The notes: generated by a model not told the origin, from the sequence alone. Shown: positions 1 through 7,670, counted from the first letter of the stretch. The stretch: DNA of 32,941 nt from Anaerolineae bacterium (GCA_016930015.1 JAFGHR010000045.1:1-32941); one strand, 5' to 3'. Made by a program: numbers and translations.

Positions 1-386
1 AGGTACATGCCCGCCCCGGCAGCAGGCAAACACACCATCACGATCACGCGCAGCGCGCCCGCCGCGTCCAGCGCGAACACGCGCATCACCAGCGCACCGA
101 GATAATACACCAGGCTGGAATAATACTGGTACAGCGGCGAACCATAGCCAAAATAAAACGATTCGGCCCAGCGCGGCGTTAACACACCGTGTGACCACGC
201 GCGGCTCATTTCGGCGGTGCGGTGAATGTGAAACAGGGTATCATGACCGTTCGCCAGCTCAGCCGAACTCAACGACGGCCACAGCGCAAACAGGCACAAC
301 CCCACCGTGAACACCAACCCCATATCGACGTGCCGCGCCAGCGCCGCATACCAGGACCGGGTCGGGGTAACTTCAGTTTTTTGCAT
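1..386 (-). CDS. N-terminus of a large polytopic membrane protein (PTPS-related / GT-C-like), cut by window edge
   Basis: The first 128 codons of a leftward gene are visible, starting at ATG 386 (MQKTEVTPTRSW). A hydrophobic segment (residues about 23-38) is followed by an outer-face loop with the pattern NGHDTLFHIHRTAEM, then SHGVLTPRW and GYGSPLYQYYSSLVYYL, then a second membrane segment. An acidic/His loop of the type D..fH...r....G.l.prW...gyG.P is typical of the '6-pyruvoyl-tetrahydropterin synthase related' membrane domain and of GT-C glycosyltransferase-like proteins, which are usually 600-900 residues long. I infer a polyprenyl-linked sugar transferase or a related membrane enzyme. 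The rest of the gene lies outside the window, so no substrate can be suggested. It has its own plausible promoter at 468-495. Confidence 0.72.
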   Translation of the reverse strand, partial: MQKTEVTPTRSWYAALARHVDMGLVFTVGLCLFALWPSLSSAELANGHDTLFHIHRTAEMSRAWSHGVLTPRWAESFYFGYGSPLYQYYSSLVYYLGALVMRVFALDAAGALRVIVMVCLPAAGAGMY

Positions 387-467
387 AATGGGCTATCGCT
401 CTTTACAGGTTGGCACAAGTCGCGGCGTGCCACAGGTTACCCGCCGCGCGAGCACAAAACGCCCCTG

Positions 468-495
468 ACTATACCGTGCCGGGAGCAGGTTTCAA
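468..495 (-). promoter_or_regulatory. Candidate sigma-70-type promoter for the membrane protein at 386
   Basis: On the minus strand a TTGAAA hexamer (490-495) and a TATAGT hexamer (468-473) are separated by 16 bp. Each matches the consensus at five of six positions. The start codon is about 80 bp downstream. Nothing else that could drive the gene is visible between it and degV. Confidence 0.45.
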
Positions 496-545
496 TACCG
501 GCCCCTGCCGATCACCCCACGCCAGGCTAACACACGCCGCGCGGC

Positions 546-1409
546 TCAGTCTAACGTGATATCCGGGATCAGTGACACACCCACCGTACCCGGTCCACTA
601 TGCACACCCAGCGCAGGCGATAACTGGGCTACAACCCACTCAACGACCGCGTATTTTTCCTCTAACATGGGGCGGAATCGTTCGACCTCGTCCGGGGCCG
701 CGACGTGCATCAGCGCCACGCGAACCGCGCTGCCTTCGGGAATACGATTCAGCGCCAGCGCGACGATCCGCTTATAAGCGCTGATGCGCGAGCGGGCCAC
801 ACCCAGCGGCGACGGCATCCCCCCTCGTATACCGATCACCGGCTTGATGCTCAGCAGGTCACCCACCATGCTGGTCACTTTGCCAATACGCCCGCCGCGC
901 TGCAAATACTCCAACGTGTCGTTGGTGAAGCCCACAAACGCCCGTTTGGCCGTTTCCTGGGCGGCGGTGGTCACATCGACCAACGGTTTACCCTTGAGCG
1001 CCGCGCGTGCCGCCTGGATCACCGCCCAGCCATGCGCCATAGCGACCGTCTGCGTATCCACGACCTCGATCGGGAAACCGGGCAGTTCTTGTTCGGCCAG
1101 CCGCTTGGCCACCATCGCTGCCTGGTAGCCGCCGCTGCCGGTGCCGGTCATGGTGACAGTGACCACCCCGTCACTCTCATGCGACAAACGGCGGTAGGTT
1201 TCCAGGTATTCCCCGGCGCTTGGATTGGCCGTAGTCGGCCATTCAGGCGCGCTTTTTAACCAGTCATAAAACGCGTCCGGCGGCATGTCGATGCCATCAC
1301 GCAGTGAGCCGTTAACCGTATGAACGTAGTACGAAACAACCGCGATGCCCAGGTCCTTGACCATAGACGCGGGCACACTTGCGCAGCTATCGGTTACCAC
1401 AGTAACCAC
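546..1409 (-). CDS. DegV family fatty-acid-binding protein
   Basis: A 287-residue protein with the full DegV layout. It has an N-terminal VTDSCASVP strand-loop, PTTANPSAGEYLETYRRL (the TSQPSxxxF-like segment that holds the fatty-acid carboxylate), MTGTGSGGYQAAMVAK (helix after the Ser/Gly loop), VDTQTVAMAHGW, LEYLQRGGRIGK, and the late GVHSGPGTVGV segment. DegV (FakB-like) proteins bind a single fatty acid in the cytosol and, in Firmicutes, present it to the kinase FakA. No fakA is visible here, so the partner is unknown. Translation starts at GTG 1409, with AGGAG seven bases upstream. The gene is divergent from the HEAT-repeat gene and ends about 160 bp before the upstream membrane protein starts. 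Confidence 0.93.
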   Translation of the reverse strand: MVTVVTDSCASVPASMVKDLGIAVVSYYVHTVNGSLRDGIDMPPDAFYDWLKSAPEWPTTANPSAGEYLETYRRLSHESDGVVTVTMTGTGSGGYQAAMVAKRLAEQELPGFPIEVVDTQTVAMAHGWAVIQAARAALKGKPLVDVTTAAQETAKRAFVGFTNDTLEYLQRGGRIGKVTSMVGDLLSIKPVIGIRGGMPSPLGVARSRISAYKRIVALALNRIPEGSAVRVALMHVAAPDEVERFRPMLEEKYAVVEWVVAQLSPALGVHSGPGTVGVSLIPDITLD

Positions 1410-1489
1410 GAGTATTCTCCTTATGCCACAAAATAGTAGTTAAAAAACATCAGCACCAACAGGAACCATTAGGATGTACCATACCTCGG

Positions 1490-1524
1490 TTGGCTGGCAT
1501 CGTGCAAATCGTGCATAATTGCAC
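1490..1524 (+). promoter_or_regulatory. Candidate promoter with overlapping operator-like palindrome upstream of the HEAT-repeat gene
   Basis: A TTGGCT hexamer (1490-1495) and CATAAT (1514-1519) are 18 bp apart. Across the -10 lies an inverted repeat GTGCAA (1502-1507) / TTGCAC (1519-1524). An ATCGTGCA direct repeat also occurs at 1499-1506 and 1508-1515. This arrangement would suit a dimeric repressor, but the regulator is unknown and the -35 is weak. Confidence 0.35.
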
Positions 1525-1556
1525 TTGCGTATCATAGTTAAGGGGGAATCTTATCT

Positions 1557-2747
1557 ATGCTCGATGACATCATCAAACGACTGGACGATCCCGATCCATC
1601 AGTACGCAGGCAGGCCGCGATCGAACTGGCTAACTTAAGAAATCCGGCAGCGCTTAAGCCGCTGGCATACGTATTTCGCCACGATCCCGATCCCGACGTG
1701 CAGGAAGTCGCGCTTAAGGCCGGCCAATATATCCGCAAACACATGGACGCGGGGACAGCGCGGAGCAGCGCGGGCGGTGCTCAAGCCGCCGCAGGCACGG
1801 CAGGTACGGCGGGCACCGAAACCGGCCCGGCATCCCCACGCGATCTCAAACGCGCCCAGAGTTATCTGGAAGCCGCCACAACCTATCACATGCAGGGCGA
1901 TAGGGCACGCACGGTCGAAAACCTGGGCAAAGCGCTTAGCCTGGACCCATCACTTGCCAACGATTCGTTTGTGAGCAACATGGTCTTCAGCCTGACCGGT
2001 ATGCTCGGTCCACAGGGCATGGCCATCCTGATCGATCCGGTCCAGCGCACGCAACTGATCGAGCGGGCCGGTGGCAAACAAAGCCTGCGCCGCCAGCATA
2101 TCGATGCTATGGCCAGTGATGATGACGGCGGCTGGGAAAACGTGCTGATCGACCTGGGGATTTACGCGCTGGTGACCGCCCTATCCACCATCGCCATGTT
2201 TGTGTTCAGCATGAGCGCGTTTAAAACGTTGGTGGAAGAATATTCACCCAGTTACTCGACCACCGACGGCACCGCGACGATGGCTTTCACCGAAATTGAT
2301 CTTGACACCATGACCGATCTCAGCCTGGTTGCCATGCTCCCCGCCGCCGTCGGCAACGGCATCTATTCCGCATTTGCGATCGTGGTGCAGGGCGCGGCCA
2401 TCCACTTTGCCGCCACGTATATTTTGAGCGGCAACGGGTTGATGCTGTCCTTGTTCCGAAAGCTGGTTCCCTTTCAAACTGTAGTCGCACTGGTCACCGC
2501 CGGGGCGATTGTGTTAATTTCACTGATCGGCCAGGTTGAAATCATGATGACGGTCATGTCATTCGGGTCCATCATCGGCGGTTTTGCCGCGCTGTACTTT
2601 CTGTGCGCCATCGTTGCCAATGTGTACGGGTTCGGCCTGTTTACCGGCTGCCTGAGCCTGATCATGTCCGGTGTTTTGCTGTTCGGCATTTTCTGCTGCG
2701 GCTGGTTTGGCATCGCGTCCATGATCGGCTCGCTGTCCGGCGTCTAA
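1557..2747 (+). CDS. HEAT/TPR-repeat protein with C-terminal multi-pass membrane domain
   Basis: A 396-residue protein with three parts. Residues 1-63 form two HEAT (PBS-lyase-like) repeats, with DDPDPSVRRQAAIELANL and RHDPDPDVQEVALKAGQYI as the repeat cores. Residues 65-95 are a low-complexity Ala/Gly/Thr linker. Residues 96-132 look like a TPR unit (SYLEAATTYHMQGDRARTVENLGKALSLDP). Residues 195-396 contain about five hydrophobic helices (about 196-222, 255-290, 303-325, 330-357, 360-392), a layout like Yip1-type membrane domains. HEAT and TPR parts usually bind proteins, so this is probably a membrane scaffold, which is inference. The start is ATG 1557 with AGGGGG ten bases upstream. It is one of only two clear plus-strand genes here. 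Confidence 0.8.
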   Translation: MLDDIIKRLDDPDPSVRRQAAIELANLRNPAALKPLAYVFRHDPDPDVQEVALKAGQYIRKHMDAGTARSSAGGAQAAAGTAGTAGTETGPASPRDLKRAQSYLEAATTYHMQGDRARTVENLGKALSLDPSLANDSFVSNMVFSLTGMLGPQGMAILIDPVQRTQLIERAGGKQSLRRQHIDAMASDDDGGWENVLIDLGIYALVTALSTIAMFVFSMSAFKTLVEEYSPSYSTTDGTATMAFTEIDLDTMTDLSLVAMLPAAVGNGIYSAFAIVVQGAAIHFAATYILSGNGLMLSLFRKLVPFQTVVALVTAGAIVLISLIGQVEIMMTVMSFGSIIGGFAALYFLCAIVANVYGFGLFTGCLSLIMSGVLLFGIFCCGWFGIASMIGSLSGV

Positions 2748-2780
2748 CACCATGCACAACAGGCACACCAACCAAACACA

Positions 2781-2836
2781 TCGCCCGCCGTGACGTATGC
2801 ACCACAGCGGGCGGTTAGTTGTTACCGTGTTTTTTT
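2781..2836. terminator. Hairpin between convergent genes, possible terminator
   Basis: Arms 2781-2792 and 2803-2814 pair as a GC-rich stem with one mismatch and a 10-base loop. They lie between the convergent ends of the HEAT gene and gltX. The T-run at 2830-2836 is 16 bases from the stem, so this is not a textbook intrinsic terminator. Confidence 0.4.
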
Positions 2837-2848
2837 CGACAGCAGCCG

Positions 2849-4354
2849 TCAGCCAGTGTGATCCAGGCTGGCGATCGCGCCCCGGATGCGGGCCAGCGAC
2901 GTATCACGCCCCAACACGGCCATCGTTTCAAACAGCGGCGGCGCGACCTGTTGGGCGGTCGTGGCGACGCGCAGCGCTCCGAACAACTGGCCCGGATTCA
3001 GGCCGAGTTCTTTCGCCAGCGGGCGCAGCGCGGCTTCTTGAGTCGCGGCGTCGAAGTCGGGCAGTCCTTCCAGCGCGGCTAATGCCTGTTCGAGCGCGGC
3101 TTTGGTCCCGGCAGCGTCCATTTTTTTCTGGATCAGGTCCTCCGGCGGCGCGGGCGTGAACGTGTCGGCAAAGATGAACCCGACAAAATCGATGGCTTCA
3201 TTCAACGTTTTGATGCGCGGCTGGACCAGCGGCACGACGGCCAATACCTGATCATCGCTGGGCGTGTACCCGGCGTGCTCAAATACCGGCTTGAGCAGCG
3301 CCGCGAGTTTATCCGGTGCCATGTCGCGAATGTATAACCCGTTCAGCCAGTCGAGTTTTTCCAGCGGGAAGGCGCTCCCCGCCGGGTTGACGCGGTCCAG
3401 GTCGAACCGTTCGATCGTTTCTTGAACGGTGAACACCTCGCGGTCGTCGCCAAAACTCCACCCCACGTTGGTCAAAAAGTTGACCAGCGCTTCCGGCACG
3501 TACCCCGCTTCGACAAATTCATGGAGCAGCACCGGCACCTTGCGCCCGCCATCGGTAAACGCCACGCTGCGCTTGGACAGCTTGCCTTTGCCGCTGGGAC
3601 TCAGGATCACGGGCAGGTGCGCGATTTTGGGCGTCGGCCAGCCGAACGCATCATACAGGTGTTTGTGAACCGGCGCGGTCGAAATCCATTCCTCGGCCCG
3701 CATGATGTGGCTGACCTGCATAAAATGGTCGTCGATCACGTTGGCGAGATGGTACGTCGGGAAACCGTCCGACTTGAGCAGCACCAGGTCTTGAAGCTGC
3801 CGGTTGTCAAACGTGATATCACCGCGCAGGATGTCGTGCACGGTCGTTTCACCGTCCAGCGGCATCTTTAAGCGGACCACGTAGTGGCCGCCGGTTTCCG
3901 CGTGTTGTTGATCGCGTTCCGCCGGGGTCAGGTTACGGCAGTGACGATCATACCCCAGCGATTCTCGGTTCGTTTTCTGGCGCTCACGGACTTCGGCCAG
4001 ACGCTCCGGCGTGCAGTAACAGCGGTAAGCTTTATCATGTTCAATGAGCCAATCCGCCCACTGGCGGTAGAGTTCCGTGCGCTCGGATTGAAAGTACGGG
4101 CCAAACTCACCGCCAACCTCCGGCCCTTCGTCCCAGTCGATCCCCAGCCAGCGCAGCCCATCCAAGAGCAGGCGCAGCGCCTCCGGATCGTACCGTTTGC
4201 GGTCGGTGTCTTCGATCCGCAAGATAAATGTGCCGCCGTGACGGCGGGCAAACAACCAGGTGAACAGCGCGGTACGCGCGCCGCCGATGTGAAATGGCCC
4301 GGTCGGACTGGGCGCAAAGCGCACACGAACGGGCATAGCGGATGGTTCGTTCAC
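2849..4354 (-). CDS. gltX: Glutamyl-tRNA synthetase (class I)
   Basis: The enzyme charges tRNA-Glu with glutamate in the cytosol. The Rossmann domain opens with APSPTGPFHIGGARTALF, whose HIGG is the HIGH signature at residues 22-25. The KMSKS counterpart is KLSKR at about residues 258-262. A CYC pair at 112-114 with HC at 138-139 resembles the zinc site seen in many bacterial GluRS. The C-terminal part is the helical anticodon-binding domain. I chose GTG 4354 (501 residues): AAGGAG lies nine bases upstream, and the longer ATG at 4402 lies inside a TATAAT promoter element, so it cannot be in the mRNA. Whether the enzyme also charges tRNA-Gln cannot be told from this window. It is convergent with the HEAT gene and divergent from the methylase. 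Confidence 0.96.
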   Translation of the reverse strand: MNEPSAMPVRVRFAPSPTGPFHIGGARTALFTWLFARRHGGTFILRIEDTDRKRYDPEALRLLLDGLRWLGIDWDEGPEVGGEFGPYFQSERTELYRQWADWLIEHDKAYRCYCTPERLAEVRERQKTNRESLGYDRHCRNLTPAERDQQHAETGGHYVVRLKMPLDGETTVHDILRGDITFDNRQLQDLVLLKSDGFPTYHLANVIDDHFMQVSHIMRAEEWISTAPVHKHLYDAFGWPTPKIAHLPVILSPSGKGKLSKRSVAFTDGGRKVPVLLHEFVEAGYVPEALVNFLTNVGWSFGDDREVFTVQETIERFDLDRVNPAGSAFPLEKLDWLNGLYIRDMAPDKLAALLKPVFEHAGYTPSDDQVLAVVPLVQPRIKTLNEAIDFVGFIFADTFTPAPPEDLIQKKMDAAGTKAALEQALAALEGLPDFDAATQEAALRPLAKELGLNPGQLFGALRVATTAQQVAPPLFETMAVLGRDTSLARIRGAIASLDHTG

Positions 4355-4400
4355 AATCCTTTGCTCCTTGAAATGACTGGCTGTGAGGTGCGGCAGCGCC

Positions 4401-4409
4401 ATTATACCA
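4401..4409 (-). promoter_or_regulatory. Extended -10 promoter of gltX
   Basis: Read on the minus strand, TGG is followed directly by TATAAT, a perfect extended -10. The hexamer 17 bp upstream (TTTTAA) is a poor -35. Transcription would begin near 4390, giving a leader of about 35 bases. Confidence 0.6.
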
Positions 4410-4455
4410 GAGCGTCCCCCCGCTTAAAACCGGCAGTTTGCAGGGGATTACATCA

Positions 4456-4585
4456 AATGGATGGGCGGGAGGACTTTTTCACACGCGCTCGCAACCGGCT
4501 GTTTTTTCCCCTCCTTCGCTCGGCGGGGGAGGGGAAACCGGGCGTTAGCCCGGAGGGGAGGGGCGTTTTTATGCAATCACCCTGC
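4456..4585 (+). repeat. Dispersed hairpin repeat, copy 1 (left part degraded)
   Basis: This copy shares its order of modules with four others in the window. The left part (about 4456-4480, GGGCGGGAGGACTTTTT) is a remnant of the first hairpin. Then comes CCCCTCC...GGGGGAGGGG (4508-4534), then CCGGGC gtta GCCCGG, then GGAGGGGAGGGGCGTTTTT (4553-4570). The end looks like a terminator tail on the plus strand. It sits between divergent gltX and the methylase gene. Confidence 0.75.
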
Positions 4586-4624
4586 CGCCCTACCCTCCTA
4601 TGGATTCCGTGCTCGCTTTTACGT

Positions 4625-4630
4625 TATACT
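4625..4630 (+). promoter_or_regulatory. Candidate -10 element for the adenine methylase
   Basis: TATACT lies 36 bp before the chosen ATG. No convincing -35 is present at 16-18 bp spacing (GGATTC is the nearest). It supports the start at 4666, because the longer start at 4600 lies upstream of it. Confidence 0.35.
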
Positions 4631-4665
4631 CATCGCACATGCAGCCGCCATCCAGCAGAGGTTCA

Positions 4666-5526
4666 ATGACCGATTCGCAAAACACCATCCCGGCCAAGCC
4701 GTTTTTGAAATGGGCTGGAGGCAAGAGCCAACTCCTGGCGCAGTATGCGCGATTTTTCCCCACTGAGCCCATGCGCGCTTATTTTGAGCCGTTTGTGGGC
4801 AGCGGCGCGGTGTTTTTCCACCTGCGCGAGCGTGCCTTGTTCGAGCAGTACACGCTGTCGGAGATCAACACCGAGCTGATCACGTGTTACGAGGCCGTGC
4901 GCGATCATGTCGGTGTCGTGATCGAACGGCTGGCGGAACACAACGCCCACCACAGCCGCGATCACTATTACGCCGTGCGCGCGCTGGACCGTGATCCGGC
5001 GTGGCCCACCACCCCGTCCACCGAACGCGCCGCCCGCCTGATCTATCTCAACAAGACATGTTATAACGGGCTGTGGCGCGTCAACAGCAAGGGTTACTTT
5101 AACGTGCCGATGGGCCGCTACAAAAACCCGGATATCTTCAATGAATCCCGGCTGCGAGCGGCATCACGCGCGCTGCAACACGTGACGGTAGCGGCGCGTC
5201 CGTTTGAGGCTGTGCTCGATCATGCCGGGCCGGGTGACTGCGTGTACTTTGACCCGCCGTATGTCCCGCTCAGCGCGACGGCGAATTTCACGAGTTATGC
5301 CGCGGACGCCTTCGGGGAACACCAGCAGCGCCAGCTAGCCGGGGTATTCGCGGCGCTGGCCGCCAGGGGATGTCGCGTGCTGCTCAGCAACTCCGACACG
5401 CCGCTGGTGCGCGACTTGTATGCACATTTCCAGATCGAAACGGTGGAAGCCCGCCGCCAGATCAATTCGAAGGCGGGCAAACGCGGCACGATTCACGAAG
5501 TGCTTGTGCTGGGAAACACGATCTAA
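4666..5526 (+). CDS. D12-class (Dam-type) DNA N6-adenine methyltransferase
   Basis: A 286-residue enzyme that would transfer a methyl group from S-adenosylmethionine to N6 of adenine in a short DNA site. The visible motifs are FLKWAGGK (13-20, motif X/start of the SAM fold), FEPFVGSGAVFF (40-51, motif I), the helical recognition segment with LNKTCYNGLWRVNSKGYF (128-145), the catalytic DPPY (196-199) and LLSNSD (239-244). This order is that of the Dam/DpnM alpha class, and the length is normal. The target site (possibly GATC) cannot be read from the protein. I chose ATG 4666 (AGAGG just upstream) over ATG 4600 and 4639, which fall before or in the promoter region. No restriction enzyme gene is adjacent, so it looks solitary. 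Its end overlaps the convergent zinc-ribbon gene by 4 bp. Confidence 0.9.
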   Translation: MTDSQNTIPAKPFLKWAGGKSQLLAQYARFFPTEPMRAYFEPFVGSGAVFFHLRERALFEQYTLSEINTELITCYEAVRDHVGVVIERLAEHNAHHSRDHYYAVRALDRDPAWPTTPSTERAARLIYLNKTCYNGLWRVNSKGYFNVPMGRYKNPDIFNESRLRAASRALQHVTVAARPFEAVLDHAGPGDCVYFDPPYVPLSATANFTSYAADAFGEHQQRQLAGVFAALAARGCRVLLSNSDTPLVRDLYAHFQIETVEARRQINSKAGKRGTIHEVLVLGNTI

Positions 5527-5867
5527 TCGTTTTGTGGCGGAAACACGCGCGCGGTTTTACGCTTCACAAAACGCCCCCTGACCAACCGGAACGCCAATCG
5601 ATCACCGGAACCGTGCACCATCGGCACACCGAGCACACTCCCGCAGGCCGGACATACCAGGTTCGGCACGTCGGATTTTGTATCACAGGTGGCACACAGC
5701 GCGGCCAGGTTCTCCGGGGCCAGGATACGATCCAGGTAAGCCCGCAGCAGCCCGCCGGGACCGTCTTTCTGGTAGAGTAAAACCGGCTCACGGCAGGCCG
5801 CACAATACACGGTCAGGTAGCTGCTGCCACTTTTGGATTGGCGCGACCTGGCGGTCTTTTTGGCCAT
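5523..5867 (-). CDS. Small protein with three CxxC pairs (zinc-ribbon-like), function unknown
   Basis: This 114-residue protein begins with a basic stretch (MAKKTARSRQSKSGSS). It carries CxxC pairs at 22-25 (CAAC), 58-61 (CATC) and 72-75 (CPAC), and ends in a basic tail (RGRFVKRKTARVF). Paired CxxC knuckles usually hold zinc, and with the basic ends this suggests nucleic-acid or ribosome binding, which is inference. I do not recognise a named family. It starts only 9 bp after the rodA stop codon, so the two are probably co-transcribed and perhaps translationally linked. There is no signal peptide or membrane segment. Confidence 0.72.
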   Translation of the reverse strand: MAKKTARSRQSKSGSSYLTVYCAACREPVLLYQKDGPGGLLRAYLDRILAPENLAALCATCDTKSDVPNLVCPACGSVLGVPMVHGSGDRLAFRLVRGRFVKRKTARVFPPQND

Positions 5868-5876
5868 GATGCCCCG

Positions 5877-6983
5877 CTACGCAAACTCGCCGAGACGCCG
5901 CCGCATGACCACACTTTCCACCAACCCGATCCCCATCAGCATCGTGAGCAGCGACGACCCACCCGAACTTACAAACGGCAGCGTCAGGCCCGTCACCGGG
6001 AGAATGCTCAAATTCATGCCGATCGATACCATCGTCTGGAAAAAGATCATGCCGCCAATGCCATAACAGATCAGGCTGCCGAGTGGATCAGCCGCGAGGG
6101 CTGCCGCCCGCAAACAGCGCCAGATGACCACGCCCATCAGCATGATCACGGTCGTCGCGCCGACAAACCCCATTTCCTCCGCGATCACGCTGAAGATAAA
6201 GTCCGTGTGGCGCACGCGTAAAAATCGCCCCTGAGTCTGCGAGCCGTTGCCGTAACCCTTGCCCATCAACCCGCCAGAACCGATCGTGATCAACGCCTGG
6301 TCAATGTTATATTGGGCGTCCGGGTCCGAGCCGGGATCAATAAACGACACAATACGCTGGCGCTGGTAGTCTTCCATGCCGGTCCACAGCACCGGCAGCA
6401 TCCCCAGCCCTACAACTATAAACAGCGCCAGATGTTTCAAACGCAGCCCCGCGCCCCAGATCATGACAAACCACACCACCAACATCACACTGGTCGTGCC
6501 CAGGTCGGGCTGGACAAACACCATCATCGCCGGAAGCGCTACATGACCCAGCGACAGCAGCACCGTTTGCAGACTATCCATTTCCTGGTAACGTGTCGCC
6601 AGATGTTGGGCCAGTGTGACCACCAGTAGAATTTTGCCCAACTCGGACGGCTGGACCTGCAACCCCACGTTCAGCCAGCTTTGCGCACCTGCCGCCCCGG
6701 CCACGCCCAATCCGGTCACCAGCCCTAAAATGAATACCACAAACCCGTAGATGAACCCGTGAACGCTGCCCAACAGGCGGTAGTCAATCGCCGCCATGGC
6801 AAACACCACGCCGATCCCGACAATGGTAAATTGAATCTGGCTGGGCACACGGTTAATGAGGTCGGTATCCACCGCGCCAAGTGTGGCGCTGCGGATCATG
6901 AGGATACCGATAATAATCAACAAAAACGTCACACCAAACAGCGTGAAATCAAAATCACGCCAGATATTTGGTTTGGCCTGCAT
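5877..6983 (-). CDS. rodA: Rod-shape SEDS peptidoglycan glycosyltransferase RodA
   Basis: RodA polymerises lipid II into glycan strands in the cytoplasmic membrane, together with the transpeptidase PBP2. The 368-residue protein has about ten hydrophobic segments. It carries SEDS signatures: SWLNVGLQVQPSELGK (102-117, with the conserved Glu), QPDLGTTSVML (158-168), the large outer loop ending in RHTDFIFSVIAEEMGF (the catalytic Asp motif), and the late LPVTGLTLPFVSSGGSSLL. Length and motifs are normal. The start is ATG 6983, with only a weak GTGGTGA site upstream. The cognate PBP2 (mrdA) is 3 kb away in the same locus, separated by minCDE and two inserted elements. It is assigned as RodA rather than FtsW on this context. 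Confidence 0.93.
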   Translation of the reverse strand: MQAKPNIWRDFDFTLFGVTFLLIIIGILMIRSATLGAVDTDLINRVPSQIQFTIVGIGVVFAMAAIDYRLLGSVHGFIYGFVVFILGLVTGLGVAGAAGAQSWLNVGLQVQPSELGKILLVVTLAQHLATRYQEMDSLQTVLLSLGHVALPAMMVFVQPDLGTTSVMLVVWFVMIWGAGLRLKHLALFIVVGLGMLPVLWTGMEDYQRQRIVSFIDPGSDPDAQYNIDQALITIGSGGLMGKGYGNGSQTQGRFLRVRHTDFIFSVIAEEMGFVGATTVIMLMGVVIWRCLRAAALAADPLGSLICYGIGGMIFFQTMVSIGMNLSILPVTGLTLPFVSSGGSSLLTMLMGIGLVESVVMRRRLGEFA

Positions 6984-7041
6984 ACGTCACCACTCTTACC
7001 CACCCTACCAATACACTTACCTATCGCGGCTGCGGTTGAGC

Positions 7042-7240
7042 ATTTGAGCGACGCCTTCCCCCTAAATTCACCTTCCAGCCAAGCTGGACGGGGGACTTAA
7101 CCACGTGCGTTCTCTGAACACGCGCGGTCAAGGAACACACGCATTCGGCTGTCTTTTCCCCTCCTTGGTTTGGCCGGGGAGGGGACACCGGGCTTCAGCC
7201 CGGAGGGGAGGGGCGTTCGTTCCGTTCCCATACGATGACT
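7042..7240 (+). repeat. Dispersed hairpin repeat, copy 2 (near full length)
   Basis: The copy starts at the shared TTGAGCGACGCCTTCCCCC edge. It has hairpin 1 around TTCCAGCCAAGCTGGA (7073-7088), a spacer with ACACGCGCG, hairpin 2 CCCCTCC...GGGGAGGGG (7158-7184), then CCGGGC ttca GCCCGG, and ends GGAGGGGAGGGGCGTT...GATGACT. It lies between the inverted-repeat element and rodA. Confidence 0.8.
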
Positions 7241-7278
7241 CTGGCCTCAGCCGCCGCATTGTCCACCGCGGATTATAA

Positions 7279-7319
7279 CCCATATTCCGCACCTGAATTG
7301 AGCAAAATCGGAATTAATC
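7279..7319 (+). repeat. Left terminal inverted repeat of the MITE-like element
   Basis: It pairs with 7711-7751 at 38 of 41 positions. A shorter inverted relative follows at once at 7321-7351. Confidence 0.8.
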
Positions 7320-7390
7320 TGATTTTGTTTTGAGTTGGTGCGGAAGGTGGGTCTAGGTAACGCTTCCTAACAGCTTTTCAGTTACCCTAC

Positions 7391-7576
7391 TTATATTAAT
7401 AAGTAAATTATAAGAGCAATCAAACCTACCACCGCAACTATTGCTAATAAAAAGCTAAAAGCCCATCCCGCGCCATGGCCATCTATGCCTAAACTACTAG
7501 CAATCGTATCTGCAACATACGCGCAAACAGCAAATAAACCGTCCGCCATTGCCGCAAGACAACCCATATCAGACAT
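7391..7576 (-). CDS. 61-residue membrane protein carried by the MITE-like element
   Basis: The ATG at 7576 is preceded by AAGGAGGTTAGTG, a near-perfect Shine-Dalgarno site six bases away. A longer open frame to 7678 exists but has no such signal. The product (MSDMGCLAAMADGLFAV...) has a short N-terminal part with two Cys (6 and 18), then GIDGHGAGWAF, then one strong membrane helix (about 40-61) ending in LIALIIYLLI. I recognise no family. It lies wholly inside the inverted-repeat element and its ribosome site overlaps the transposase remnant, so it is a passenger or a new gene formed at the deletion joint. A small toxin-like or membrane-stress peptide is possible from size and shape only. Confidence 0.6.
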   Translation of the reverse strand: MSDMGCLAAMADGLFAVCAYVADTIASSLGIDGHGAGWAFSFLLAIVAVVGLIALIIYLLI

Positions 7577-7670
7577 CACTAACCTCCTTAAAGTGAAAAG
7601 AATGGCAAATCCCCGCCACAATGCCATGATGATCCAGTCGTTCCGTGCTATAAGCGGCTTGTTCAGCCAT
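7569..7670 (-). pseudogene. Remnant of a DUF4277 (IS1634-type) transposase N-terminus
   Basis: From ATG 7670 a short frame reads 33 codons to TGA at 7569-7571. Its core STERLDHHGIVAGICHSF closely resembles the DHxGIVAGICDEIGL opening of DUF4277-containing IS1634-family transposases, from memory of that family. The catalytic domain is absent. The position next to the right inverted repeat fits a transposase start preserved when the rest was deleted. It overlaps the small membrane-protein start in another frame. Confidence 0.55.

Noticed and set aside
4355-4402. N-terminal extension of gltX from ATG 4402
   Set aside because: The ATG lies within a TATAAT promoter element. GTG 4354 has a good ribosome site, and the conserved sequence starts after it.
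2849-5526. Methylase plus neighbours as a restriction-modification or phage-defence island
   Set aside because: No nuclease, helicase or other defence domain is adjacent; gltX and rodA flank it.
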